Shown: piece after piece, positions 45,926 through 57,323 of the stretch
Numbering within the stretch: the first letter of the stretch is position 1
Layout: each line of letters starts with the position of its first letter
NCBI RefSeq assembly: GCF_020283565.1
Contig: NC_060065.1
Coordinates: forward strand, 36,630,409-36,694,408
Source of the DNA: Trifolium pratense
Taxonomy: Eukaryota > Streptophyta > Magnoliopsida > Fabales > Fabaceae
Length of the DNA stretch: 64,000 nucleotides
Reading direction: 5' to 3'
Made by a program: the position numbers and the translations under genes
Notes under the pieces: model-generated
What the model saw: only the letters and a program-made list of their open reading frames with translations
The model's database searches: none
What the model was told of the DNA's origin: nothing

Positions 45926-46427
45926 TCCATATAAGTGTAATAAATAACACATTTTGTGATTGAATTTCATTAACCGTTGATTTAAGTGCTTATAGAATAA
46001 GGTCTTATCATATAAGTGTTTAAGTATAAGCTATTTCTATAACAAAAATAAATAAAATCAAACTTCTTTCATATAGCATATAAATTGTTTTCATAATCTA
46101 TCCTGGAGAGCTTACAAAATTAAGTGGAATATGGCTTATGAACATGTCATAAGTTGTTTCTATAAGCCCTTCCAAACAGCGTTACAAGTACTTATGTCAG
46201 TAGATAAACACAAATAAGTCAACTCAAACAGGCACATAGTCCAAAATGAAATGCCATGAACAATCTATGTTAAACTATGATAAATTTCTTCATTAATAAT
46301 CTACTCATATGATACACAGTTATCACTTATCACTCTTCCTCACTCTCATACCAAGAAAATACAATCCTTATCTGGAAATTATATTTTTCCTCTTAACATA
46401 TTTCTTTATGAAACATAAGTTTCTTTG
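45926..46427. repeat. GCTTATAAGC-type element and NAT 3' flank
   Basis: 45940-46240 repeats the flank element seen after OFUT exon 10 (TATAGAATAAG, CATATAGCATATAAATTGTTT, GGACATGTCATAAG). 46260-46427 is the 3' flank of NAT and is matched at 34260-34390. Confidence 0.65.
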
Positions 46428-49400
46428 TTAAGATGGAGGGAAAAACCGGTGGAGGTTGAAAGGGAGGGTGTAGAATTCTTCATTCCTGGTATCTCCATGA
46501 AATGTTCTAAATTTGGTCCACCATGGCATTCCCCTATCTTTGGAGCTATTCTTGTAATCAAGTGTGTTGTCCAAGAACACAGCAACAATAAATGCAACAG
46601 TTGAGGATGAGAAGAAGATAGTATTGACAAAATCATTGAACTGAAAGAAGAAAGAAAATCAAACAGAAAGAAAATTAATAACTTCATAAAAGAGAATTAT
46701 ATGAAAGTAAATAATCTATGTTAAACTATTACAGGAAAGTAAGTAATTTCCTGACACATGGTAGCTACCAACTGAGCTACACTTACGGGACAGTTCATGC
46801 ATATTGAGATAGTGGCTAGTAGCCATTGTTTTCAATAAAATATCATGTAATGTATTACCTATAATATTCAAACATTTTGATGTATATGCATGCATTTGAG
46901 TTTAATGCCAAAATGATTGAAACATAATAAAACAACAAACTCACCCATCTAGCCTTTGTATGAGTAGGACCATGAAGGGCCTTGGAAGTGTATTCTCTGA
47001 AATACTCAGGAATAGACATGCCCAAGAAAAGGGCAACCCCAGTTATAAAGAGATTTCTCATTGAGTTCATGTTAGTAAACTGCAAAAATGATAGCCCCAC
47101 AGAAGCTGAAAAACAAAAAATAGTATTAGTCATAAAAATGAGAGAGGAATCAAAGTCAAAAGGTGAAATTTTGATTACTACTCACCCACAAGACCAAAAA
47201 GGACACAGTGCATAGCAGCAAAAATGGGAAAGGGTATTGATGCAAAAAAGGCACCAAATTTTCCTGAAGAAAGACATGGATTATTCATGGACTATTGTTC
47301 CTTGTGACTTGTAAGTGAAGATTATGAAATATAGATCTTGAAAGGACATTAGATTTGATATGATGACTCACCTAACATTGAGAAGAATATCATAAAGCCA
47401 GCTGAAATTTGAATGACTCGTCGACTTCCAACGCGAGTGCTTCCTAGAAGCCCTACATTCTCTCTGTCATGAACCTATAAGAATCAATTTGTATCCCATT
47501 TAAAGTGAAAACTATGAACAATAATGAAGAATAGCACTTACACAGAAACTGTTGGACCAGTCAGTGTTCCAAATAGTCCATTCAACAAGACTCCAATTCC
47601 CTGCCAGCCAACACCGCGGCTCAGAACATGAGGAGGAGGCGGTGTTGCACTTGCTAGCCGTGATGCAGCTTTGTATGCCCCAGTTGACTGACAAATAAAC
47701 AACTTAACTGAGCGCTTAACAAAAGATAAAATGAAGTCAAACTTTTTCATATGAGTTAAAAGTTGTTTTCATAAGCTATCATGGAGAGCTTATAGAAATA
47801 AGATGAAAGCAGCTTATGGACATGTCATAAGCAGTTTCCATAAGCTCTCCTAAACAGTCTAACAAGTGCTCATGCAAGTAAACAAACTCAAATAAGTCAA
47901 TCCAAACAGACTTATAGTACCTCAATTAAGGAGACCAAAACAGCAGCCATCATGCCAAAAGCATGACCAACATCAAATGTAGGAGCACCCCACTCAATAG
48001 GGTATGGAATCTTTATCCTGTAAAGCAACATATTCAAGACACATTTACAACAATAGCTCAACAAAAGCTCATTAATGCTTTCATATAAATAAGTTTCCTA
48101 AGTTAAAAATATGAAGAAAAATATTCAACTATTTAACAGTTTCTTTTGGTACTAACCATGGAGCAGAAGAAATGAGGTTAGCCCTATCTGTTCTGCAATT
48201 ATGTTGAGTTAATTCTGGACTGTTTTTGTATACTCCACTTTCTGTTAAGAGATGTGCATAAGCCCATATCATTGTCGTTGATATAAGCAACGCAAATCTC
48301 TCTAATATCGGTAGCTGTCTTGCATTAAAATTCTTCAAGTACTGCATACAACACAACAAATATGTAACACAATCATAATAAAATGTTTGTCGTAGCAAAG
48401 CGAAGTTGGTAAGTACCTGAGAGAAGACTATAAACAGAAGTAACATGGGAATTCCAATTTCGACACAACGGCCAACCTGAAGAGAAAACAAAGTTAATGC
48501 TGAAAAATGAGCCTAGAAAGAGTGAATTTAAGTACATGTATTATTGACAAGTGAGCTATCGTTGTACCACAGGGAACCCTCGGTTAAATAACCCGAAACC
48601 AGATAATGCAATTACTGGAACCATTCCAAGTGGACTGAAAAACCTGAAAATTAGTAGGAAGAAGACAGAAAATTATTTGATGTTGATATATATATGAATT
48701 TTGTCACATAGAATAGCTTACCTAGAACAAATGGCCCATAATTGACTAAAGCCCAAAATAATTTGTAAGCTTGATGCTACTATCATTGCACCTTGAACTG
48801 CTCTCATAGTGTTAACAAATCTCTGGATATAAATGGAAAGAGCATTAGTTCAATCTATGAAAATAAATTTAAGTGCATAAACGTACACATTCTGTTAACT
48901 AGTAGTTAATAAGTAGTTAACTTCAACATAATGTGTGTGTAAATGTTCCATAATTTGGATTTTGGACTTCTTAAATAGCTCAATCGTTAAGCATGACTCG
49001 TATTCACTTATAAGTGGACAGACACTCGAGTGAAGTATAGCAGAACGAGCGGAGTTGAAAGTGCACTGTAAGCCTAAGCATTGTCTGATAGAAAAACTAC
49101 AACAGCCACTCAGTTGTCGTAGATGCAGACACAATTGGTCGAACTTTGTGATCAATAGGTGTATTCTTGTGTGTGTTTATTTATCTAATTACTTTAGAGC
49201 CGGATTAGTTGTTCTAACACTAATTATTCACAACACTATACTATAATCATAAGGTTAAAATTGAAATGTACTACTAACCATATAGATTAGAGAAATGTAC
49301 TAACCAAATGTGGGTCTTCAATGGAAGCCAATTTGGAGTCATGAATAATGGATATAATTGGTACCATGAATGCATAAGACCCTCCCATCACTGTTGGTAA

Positions 49401-50061
49401 CCTAGTTCCAAAGAGTGTCTGCAAAAGTGTATTAATTCCTTCTACAAAAAGTAGAATCTGCACCACCCTCACTTTATCACCCTGAAAATCATCAATATAT
49501 TACCAATAAGCTATAAGCTCGCGATAAAATGATAGTTACCAAATAAGTCTTTTTTAAACATACGAGCTTATAAGCTTCTTTTTCTGACTAGATATGAGCT
49601 TATAAACTATAAGCTAAAAAACGCGTCTTACCAAACAGACCCTAAATATCAAATAAATTCATCATAATTCATAACTATTGAAGTAAAAGGAGTAGTTGAA
49701 ATTTGGAATGACTTACATCAGTTCCACCCATCAAAGGCACAAGAAATGAAGGAATCATAACTGCAGTTCCTAAAGCCAGAATATAATGCTGGAAACCCAG
49801 AATTATTGACTCAACTGTTAACAGTTCAAAACATACATAACACACTCAGTGAAACCAAAATGGTCATAACACATAATAAAAATACTTAAAAATAGTAAGA
49901 ACTTTAACTTTAATTATCTAAGAATATAAAAACTGAAAATGTAGATGAGGGAAAGGTTACTATTACTAACCCCAAGAAGGGTTTGAATCTATGCAGTACT
50001 CTATGCCATGAAGTTGGTCCATTGGTTGATGGCATATTTCCTCTTGCTTTGGAGGTTCCAT
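46428..50061 (-). CDS. Nucleobase-ascorbate transporter (NAT/NCS2)
   Basis: Thirteen exons on the minus strand: 50061-49971, 49814-49717, 49481-49305, 48822-48722, 48643-48568, 48476-48417, 48341-48157, 48017-47921, 47687-47542, 47463-47372, 47263-47186, 47105-46945 and 46640-46428. Phases close to 524 residues, the usual plant length. Hallmarks are the TM1 QH motif in LGFQHYILALGTAVMIPS, GTRLPTVMGGSYAFMVP, a conserved GAPTFDVGHAFGMM acidic segment, and the NAT signature ENVGLLGSTRVGSRR in the pore region. About 12 membrane segments are expected. The C-terminus WWTKFRTFHGDTRNEEFY is typical of plant NAT1-8-like proteins. The family co-transports purines and uracil with protons; substrate cannot be fixed here. 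The last exon has a dead copy at 34.6 kb. Confidence 0.95.
47755..47930. repeat. GCTTATAAGC-type element in a NAT intron
   Basis: CATAAGCTATCATGGAGAGC and GCTTATGGACATGTCATAAG words, ending CAAATAAGTCAATCCAAACA, match the family found after OFUT exon 10 and its copies. It lies between exons 8 and 9 of NAT. Confidence 0.6.
49000..49215 (+). repeat. LTR-tail-like sequence in NAT intron 3
   Basis: Carries AGACACAATTGGTCGAACTT and TTGTGATCAA, shared with 18970-18997 in front of OFUT, and ends GAGCCGGATTAGTTGTTC. Orientation is opposite to the NAT gene. Relic of an LTR retroelement by inference. Confidence 0.45.
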
Positions 50062-50282
50062 GATTTAAGCAACACTTTGTGTAACACTGTTTTTGGTTCC
50101 AAAAATATTAATAATGGCTATGAAGGATGAAAATGAAAGAAAATGAAAAAGGTTGAGAGAAATGTGGATGAAAAAAGACAAAAACTTTTAGAGGGAAGGG
50201 CAAACTGGCAAAGTGAGTTTAGAGTCAATGTATGAATGTTGAAAAAGGTGAAGGGTAAAGACCAATGAAATGATGGAAGTAG

Positions 50283-50307
50283 GAGAGAGAGAGAGAGAGA
50301 GAGAGAC
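50283..50307. repeat. (GA)n run upstream of NAT
   Basis: About twelve GA units about 220 bases upstream of the NAT start; CT-rich on the transcript strand. It may be in the leader or promoter. Confidence 0.9.
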
Positions 50308-52115
50308 AATGAGAAATTATAAATAAATAATGTAAAACTAAAGAAAGAAAGTTTAGAATAGAGAGTGAGTAATGCACAGTTGAAGAGACACTACTAGTAT
50401 TTATTTTATTTTTTTTATAAGATAAAAGACACTACAGTCTACAGCTAAGAAATGGTGTGTGAAGAAGTGTGAACAAAGCAATTTGAGTAAGACAAATTGC
50501 ACTTGCTTGAAGCCTTTCTTCTTCACTTTTTGGACTTGTGTAGTAGTAGAAAGTAGTTCCCCACACACAAAATCTCAATATGTTTTTATTTTGAGTTTTA
50601 GATAGGGTGTCTCAATCTCTTGATAAGTTGATGCCGGCTTACTCGGACTCATATTAAGATACTATTAATTTTTTCAAAAGAAGGACTATATCTCGTAATA
50701 TTTATTTCTTTGCGAGATTGAAAATCTTACAATGTTTAAAAAGGTGGAGGTTGAACAATATATAAGTGAAATACTAATAACTTTAATGTCTCAAAGTTTT
50801 GTATAAAGATGTAGTATCTAACTCATTTGTGTGATTGCTTTTGATTTAATGTGGATGATTCCCCGGACTCCCCTCATGACCCAACACCAACAGTGGTATT
50901 AGAGTCGATTTTCCGATAAGGGTTTGACCGACTCCAATCTTCTTGACAAAAGTGGCGGCAACTAGCTTATATGATTGCTCAGTCAAATTATATGTGTTCG
51001 ATAACCAAACTTTTCTTCAAATGTTATTTATCGTGGATAATTTATAAGCATCAAAATCGTTGCTAATCATTTGGCCTATTTATGAACTTATATTGGCTTT
51101 TACTAGATTTATTTAGTAACATTTTTTTTATGAGCTTATCGTAATTTCATAAACTATTTCAAATTACGACTTATAGCTTATAACTTATTTTGACCGTTAG
51201 ACTAATTTTAACGGCTTCCCACATTTCACGATAGATCTTACGGTGACGATTATAACTATCTACACTATATAAATTAATGTCTTTTACACCAAAGTACGAT
51301 TCAAACACTTTTCATTTTTCCTCGGCATTTATCCCATACCATGCATAGGTGGGAGAATCTTGCGATGAAGATACTTGATTGGACTTTTTCATGTCATGGG
51401 CCGTGCAGTAGCCAATGTGTATGCGGTTTTGACTTCTAGTTCCCCACAAAAATTGGAAGCACCAACTTTGTATGAACTAGTTTCATATATCATGTCCCAC
51501 AGTCCCCATCCCCAGCATAAATCTGAGGGTTAGATACGAGGAAGATGAACCTTGTTTGTTTGTTCAATATTTGCAAAAGGTTGATGCAATTAAAAGACAA
51601 AAACACCTTATACATGCACATTGCTGAATTGATATAAGTTAGTTTCTTTTGTTAGATGAACCAAATGACATGTCATTGGACACTCACACACACAAAAAGA
51701 TTATTCATCGTTTTGCTAATCCTCGTTTCCTGTACAATACATTTTCCTATTTATTTATGTTCCATAAATTCATGCTGAATTACTGTAACGAGGGGGCTCT
51801 AATAGGAATACTGCAAGTCTGCAACTGTATTTTTCTATCATGAAATTGGATCAAGTTCAATTCCATAAAAAATGTGTTGTAAAATATATTATTAAAAGAT
51901 ATTTTTTAATAGAATTTTATATTATTGAAAAATATCTTTAAGTAGACTTGTAATATAAATAAAATTGTAAAGTGGCTGGAAGATTTTTTTTTTTTATACT
52001 CTCTACGATCCGAAAACATTTACTTTTTAGATACATTGAAATATTAATGTATCTGAATTATATCTTAGACTAGATACATCAATCATTCAATGAACTTTTT
52101 TTTATACTTAAATCA
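50308..52115. other. Intergenic DNA with an LTR-junction scrap
   Basis: No gene. Near 50885-50910, CCAACACCAACAGTGGTATTAGAGTC looks like a decayed LTR end plus initiator-tRNA-Met primer site; the LTR may begin near 50600. A half Stowaway-like end (ACTCTCTACGATCCG) lies at 51999. The rest is anonymous AT-rich DNA. Confidence 0.4.
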
Positions 52116-52474
52116 AGGCATCTTGAAGCTGGAAGTTCATTTGGATTCATATGTGGTGGTGCGTAGCATTCAAATGAATAAAGAAGGGAATGCAGCTAGG
52201 TGGATGCTTTTAAACAAAATCAAGAATTTACTTAGATTCAAATTTGGAGATTAAAATTAATCATGTGTATCGGGAGGCGAATAAATGTGCAGATATTCTT
52301 GCTAATATGGGATGTTTTTTACAGGGAGGAGAAGAGGTATTTGACCGTCCGCCTAAAGAGGTGATACAAGTGTTTTCTGATGATAATAGGGGTGTGTCTT
52401 TCCCCCGAGTAGTTAAATTGTAGTTTTCTTTTCTTTCTTTGGGCTTTAGCCCCTTTATCTACCAAAAAAAAAAG
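52116..52474 (+). pseudogene. 5' truncated LINE 3' end
   Basis: The frame from about 52255 reads INHVYREANKCADILANMGC, the C-terminal end of the LINE RNase H domain, then VIQVFSDDNRGVSFPRVVKL and a stop at 52420. A short 3' untranslated region (GGGCTTTAGCCCC) leads to an A tail at 52464-52474. The N-terminal part of the domain is frameshifted. The tail gives the plus orientation. Confidence 0.85.
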
Positions 52475-52495
52475 ACTAGGGGGAGTATAAAATAA

Positions 52496-52751
52496 GATAT
52501 TTTCTCTTCGGGCCCCCCATGTATCTTTTATACCCCCAATATTCCAATTTTGCCCTTGATAAAAACTTTGGTTCGCAGAAACCGAAGTTTTTTCTAGTTC
52601 AAATTCAGGAAAATTTCGGTTAACAGAAACCGAATTTTGTTTTCAAGGCAAAAAAAATTCGATTCGTAGAAACCGAAGTTTTTATTGAATGGCAAAAAAG
52701 TAAAATCCATAGGGTGAAAAAGAACCATGGGGGGCCTAAAGAGAAAATATC
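52496..52751. repeat. Mutator-type MITE, copy 2
   Basis: Ends GATATTTTCTCTTCGG and the reverse complement ending AGAGAAAATATC, with a perfect 9-bp duplication ATAAAATAA (52487-52495 and 52752-52760), as Mutator elements make. The interior repeats TTCGCAGAAACCGAAGTTTT and TTCGGTTAACAGAAACCG words. It inserted just after the LINE tail. Length 256 bp, same family as 42476-42730. Confidence 0.9.
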
Positions 52752-52760
52752 ATAAAATAA

Positions 52761-55052
52761 TGACTAGAGGTGTGAATTTAAACCGGCCCATGCCCATCTG
52801 GTTTGCTGCCAAAGTGCCAAAACATTTTCAGAATTCGATTGGGTCAGCCCAAACTTGTTAGACTATTTCTTCGCCTCCCCAAATTTCTTGAACCTCCTGA
52901 ATTTCTAAAAAGACCCTACTTGAATTGTAAAATACGAAATGTTGTTTGGATTGTAGAATCTAAAACTTTATTTTACTAAGACATTTATGTTTTCTTAAGT
53001 TATTTCAAATGTTAGAACAATAAATATTAAAATGACGAATTTTATAATTTAAAGACTATCTAGTATTTTAATATATTTTAGCAAATAAGTTGAGGAAAAA
53101 GTGAGTCGTAAACAACTATAAGTGTATATTTTGTATGACGGTGATTTAGACCTTGATTCTTAACATTAACTTCAGTGGTGGTTTATTTATCTAGTCCGCC
53201 AAAGCATAGTATGATAATTTTAACTTTTTTTCATTAGATTCCTCAAACTTAGACTGCTCGTTGCTTTAGCAAGCAACGTTCCTAAGACAAATATTCTGAC
53301 ACAACGTAGACTTTTTAATAATTACACTATTAGAACAAAAATTGAGATGACGCGACAATATAGACCCGACTTAAAATACCGTTGTTTATAGATTTTGGAG
53401 GTGGTCTCTTACAAACCCAATTTGCACTAAATTGAAAGTTTCTTTGATAAATATATCGTAACTTTTCACATATTAATGATTTTTTCTAGATCACTCCTCG
53501 AAGAATTGAGTATATTTGTCCAACAAGCAAAGAGAACAAATTACTTAAATTAGTTTGTAGGTACTATATATAAATGTATTTTGGCGGAGTCAGAAAATTT
53601 ATAAATTATGAACAAAATCTCAGTTTTGCCCTAAATTAACACTTGCAAATTTCAATTTTATCTCAAACTAATCCCTAAATATCAAATTATTTACCATAAC
53701 ATGGACAAGTGTCTGGGCTGACCGGATTGTAAATCCGCCCATATATTTATGTGCTTGTTCTTATTAGTTATACCCTAAATACTCTCAATTCTTCGAGGGA
53801 TTACCATATCAATTTTCCACATCAACATGTTGATGATATGCTGATGTGCTTTGTGCACAGTAGGTGCATGATTTGGGCTTTATACTTCCTAATTAAAGAA
53901 CCAAAAGAGAAGCATACCCTAGTAGTGTCTGCCTCAAATATAAAGATAGTTACTGACTATGACTGAATCCAACTTCAGGAATTAATCATCTTGCTTTAAT
54001 CGAAACTAGTCACTGATTTTATTCTAAATTACAAAGGTCAAAAGCAACTTTGCCCCATGAAAATCTTTCAGAAAAATAGTAAAGTCATAATAATGACTCA
54101 TTAATAGATTTGTAGCTTATTTGGCAACATGATGTACTATTAGTATATGCAAAGCAAAAGGCAAAAGAGCTTCAAAACTGAAACATTTCCACTTTAATGT
54201 TTCATCAATCAGATATTCAATGGGTGTCTTTGTCTTGTAAGAAAATTAGAAACACTGTTATTCATAATCTTATATTTGTGATTTTATCACTGTATAATTG
54301 TTTTGACAATTATAAAAACTCATCACATATAAATTCAAAGGTCATGTAAATGTGAATAGGTAAGAATTTTGATGAAAAAATGCTGTATAGAATTTTTCTC
54401 CTTGCTCAATCTTGGGAAGAAAAACAGTGTTTTAAAAAAGCTCAAAGAGGCAAGGGAAGTACCCATACACAGGGAGCATAGATTACCAGTGTGGCGAAAT
54501 TTTTTAAGCATTATTGGAAAAAAAAATCATCGTTATCTAAATAATTCAGTTAAACAACGAATAACATATGAAATTATTATTATTACACATGTGTATCTAA
54601 AAAAAAACACCAACAATTCAGAAAATTTCTATTTCAAAAAAAAGAAATTAACAAATCGACAAACTATATCCAGAAATTTACAAAATTTCTATTCGAAATA
54701 AAAGAAAAGACTATAACTTATTGAATATATGTGAAATCATACATATTACTATTGTTTGATACATCACAAAATTCTATCTTGGACCAAAATATATAGAACC
54801 CAAAATTTTATTAGCTTATAGTTTATTTTGATAAACTAATTCAATTAACTTATAACTTATTAATTTTTATTCCAATTTTACCCATATCTTCTTACTTGAA
54901 AAAATTAAACATATTGTTTTATGTCATTTCATATTTATATGCCACAATCGTTAAAGTTGATTATTATACAATTAAATTATATAACTTAAAATAATACACT
55001 TTGTATAACCAAAGAGTTGAATACTATAAACTAATTTGCACTAATATTTAAA
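52761..55052. other. Anonymous AT-rich intergenic DNA
   Basis: No gene or RNA recognised. A short inverted match (CTCGAAGAATTGAGTAT at 53499 against ATACTCTCAATTCTTCGAG at 53775) suggests the ends of a decayed element of about 300 bases. Confidence 0.4.
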
Positions 55053-55058
55053 TTAATA

Positions 55059-55566
55059 TGCATCGAGAGACTTACGGTCATCAATTGGATCGGGCACTGG
55101 ATTAAAGGATAAAATAGTTAGGTCCAATAAGTCCAAAAGTAACAAAGCCCAATCAAAGTGATCCAGGAAGACGAGTTGGCGAGCATACATGATGTGGCAG
55201 GATGAAACGATGTGGCGCCAATTATATCTTTGAACTAGGAATCGCGCCCAAAATATTTTCTTCTTCCATAAGGTCAACTGTCTAGCTTCACGGGAAAGAA
55301 ACCATCACCCTCCACCTCCTCCATAGCTTGGGGACGAAGGAATGAATAACCACCCCTATCCTTGCACTGGTTCGCCGGAGAAGACGGTGGTGGCCGAAAT
55401 TCCACGAGATCAAACTTGGGGAAGAAGGAAATTGTAACCTATAAATAGCTCTGTATTTTCATTGTAAAGGATCATGGTATTTTTATCAGTCCATATTTGA
55501 TAAGTTCATGTAATATCATTCATATATTATCAATAATACAACACCCTTTGAGTGTTCACCAGAACA
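55059..55566 (+). mobile_element. Solo LTR with its own promoter
   Basis: Starts TGCATCGAGAG and ends CCAGAACA, flanked by TTAATA on both sides (55053-55058 and 55567-55572). A TATA-type CCTATAAATAGC at 55438-55449 is followed by ATTGTAAAGGATC and ATCAATAATACAACACCC, the usual promoter and R/U5 order of plant LTRs, so it points rightward. No internal domain is present. A 6-bp rather than 5-bp duplication is slightly unusual. Confidence 0.75.
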
Positions 55567-55757
55567 TTAATAATAAACTCTAAACTAATATTTACATTAA
55601 TATTTGTACAAATATGTATACAAAATAATTTAAAATTATTTATAAAATTTTTATTATTATTTTTAAAAAATATTTGGGCTGAGCTGGTGTGGTTATAGCC
55701 ACACCAAGCCTCACATAAGTCCGCCCCTGCCCATACAATGGATTCAGAATTATGGAC

Positions 55758-55938
55758 AGTCAACCAATTGTTAGTTGGTCTAATGGTGATTGACGCTGAA
55801 CTTGATAGGAAGAACCACAGTTTGATCTCCCGCAACTACGATCGAGAGAGGGCTGAACTACTTAATACCAAAACCGACATCCGAACCAAATTAGACGGTC
55901 TAGTAGGTCGGATACTGATGGCGAAAATAAAAAAAAAA
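55758..55938 (+). mobile_element. tRNA-derived SINE
   Basis: A-box region TTAGTTGGTCTAATGGTG and B-box region AGTTTGATCTCCCG, a unique body with CGATCGAGAGAGGGCTGAA and GGTCGGATACTGATGGCG, then an A run at 55927-55936. The second copy at 61545-61724 aligns along the full length, confirming one family. Confidence 0.85.
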
Positions 55939-57323
55939 TTGTGGACCGTCATAATTTGTCGATGAATTAGATTTTAATTTCAACAATTTTTTTTTAATAC
56001 ATATGAGAGCAAAAGCCCGGAAAAAGAAAAGAAACTAAACAACTATGAATCTAGGAGTAGTCATTCCTAAGTTCAATATTTTTATCTCTAACTATAACAA
56101 TTTTTTCTAGCAAAATAATATTCTTAAATATAACATTAAAATAAAAATTATTGGTTCAACCATCCGGACTTTTAAAATATAGAAAAAAATGCAAACACCT
56201 GAATTATGATGGCATCGTAATATATTCACATGCATTCATTAAATTTTCTTAGTTGGTGGACGAATTGAATTATTATTTTCTCATGTTCATACATGATACT
56301 ACATAGTACATACATTATACTATTTTTCATTGATTGACACTCAACCTCTTAATCATGGTAAACAACTACGCAACTTCTGAAAGCTAATTATTGACACTAC
56401 AAATTGATCCACTTGACCATAATATTTAGCTTACAATATTAACAAATCAAGAATATTAAGCTTACCTAACCCAAATGGGATCCAAAACACACTTGAAGAG
56501 TCACGACATACCCCATAATGTTCAAACACGGCACATACATTGTGACACCCTAACAAGCAAGTAATCCTACTAGCAAATGGACTTGAAATTTGAAAAGGAC
56601 ATAGTTGATAGGTATCTCTATCACATTCATACCTCTCTTTGTTTCTTTTGGGAGAATATTATTATTCTTTACTAAAGATAAAATAAATTAAACCCATAAG
56701 AATAAAGTATATAAAGTAATATAAAACAATATTCTACCAAAAAAAAAGTAATAGAAAACAAAGTGACAGAGAGTAAGACAAAATCAAAGGATAAAAAAAA
56801 AAGAAAATAATAAAACAAAGTTATTTAGAAAAGGAAAAGAAAGTAAATAAAATGATGGAAGACCCTCTTAGAAGAGACAAGCAATAATAAGTGGGAATCT
56901 CTACTCTTTGCATGCTCAACAAAAAATACTACACAACACCTTCCCATTCATTCATTACCCTATCCAAGGTTTTCCCCACTTCATTTTGTCCATCTTTTCC
57001 CCTTTTTCTTTTTCCCTTTTTTCTCCTAAACTTTTTAGTATATACACATTGCAATCATAACCATCATCATAAATAAATATTTCAAAAAAACAAAACAAAA
57101 AACATGGTCCAAATCCAAGACTCCATCTAGTCTAGGTTAAACCTCAAACTCTTGTAAGCCTAACTTTGATATCACAGTGAGTTTGCTAAAATCACGGTTA
57201 GCTAATGTGATTTTCAAAAGCAACACTTTGAATTTTTTCGAAACTCACTTTGATAACAAACATACACTAATAATTGCATGGACCATAAAACAATCAAAAA
57301 AGAAGAACAAGCCAGTGGACGAG
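55939..57323. other. 3' flank of the CaMRLK-like gene
   Basis: No gene recognised. AT-rich with A and T tracts; a pyrimidine-rich stretch at 56970-57030. Probable 3' untranslated DNA close to 57323. Confidence 0.4.

Noticed and set aside
46752..46796. tRNA-like sequence (minus strand TAGCTCAGTTGGTAG)
   Set aside because: Only an A-box arm is present; no B box or acceptor pairing, so it is a SINE or tRNA scrap.
47462..47474. Alternative acceptor TTATAG|GTTCATGAC for NAT exon 10
   Set aside because: It shifts the frame and breaks the NAT signature; the next AG (CATGACAG|AGAGAATG) restores VSVENVGLLG.
55738..55965. 75-residue open frame MDSELWTVNQLLV...
   Set aside because: It lies almost entirely within a SINE with polymerase III boxes and an A tail.
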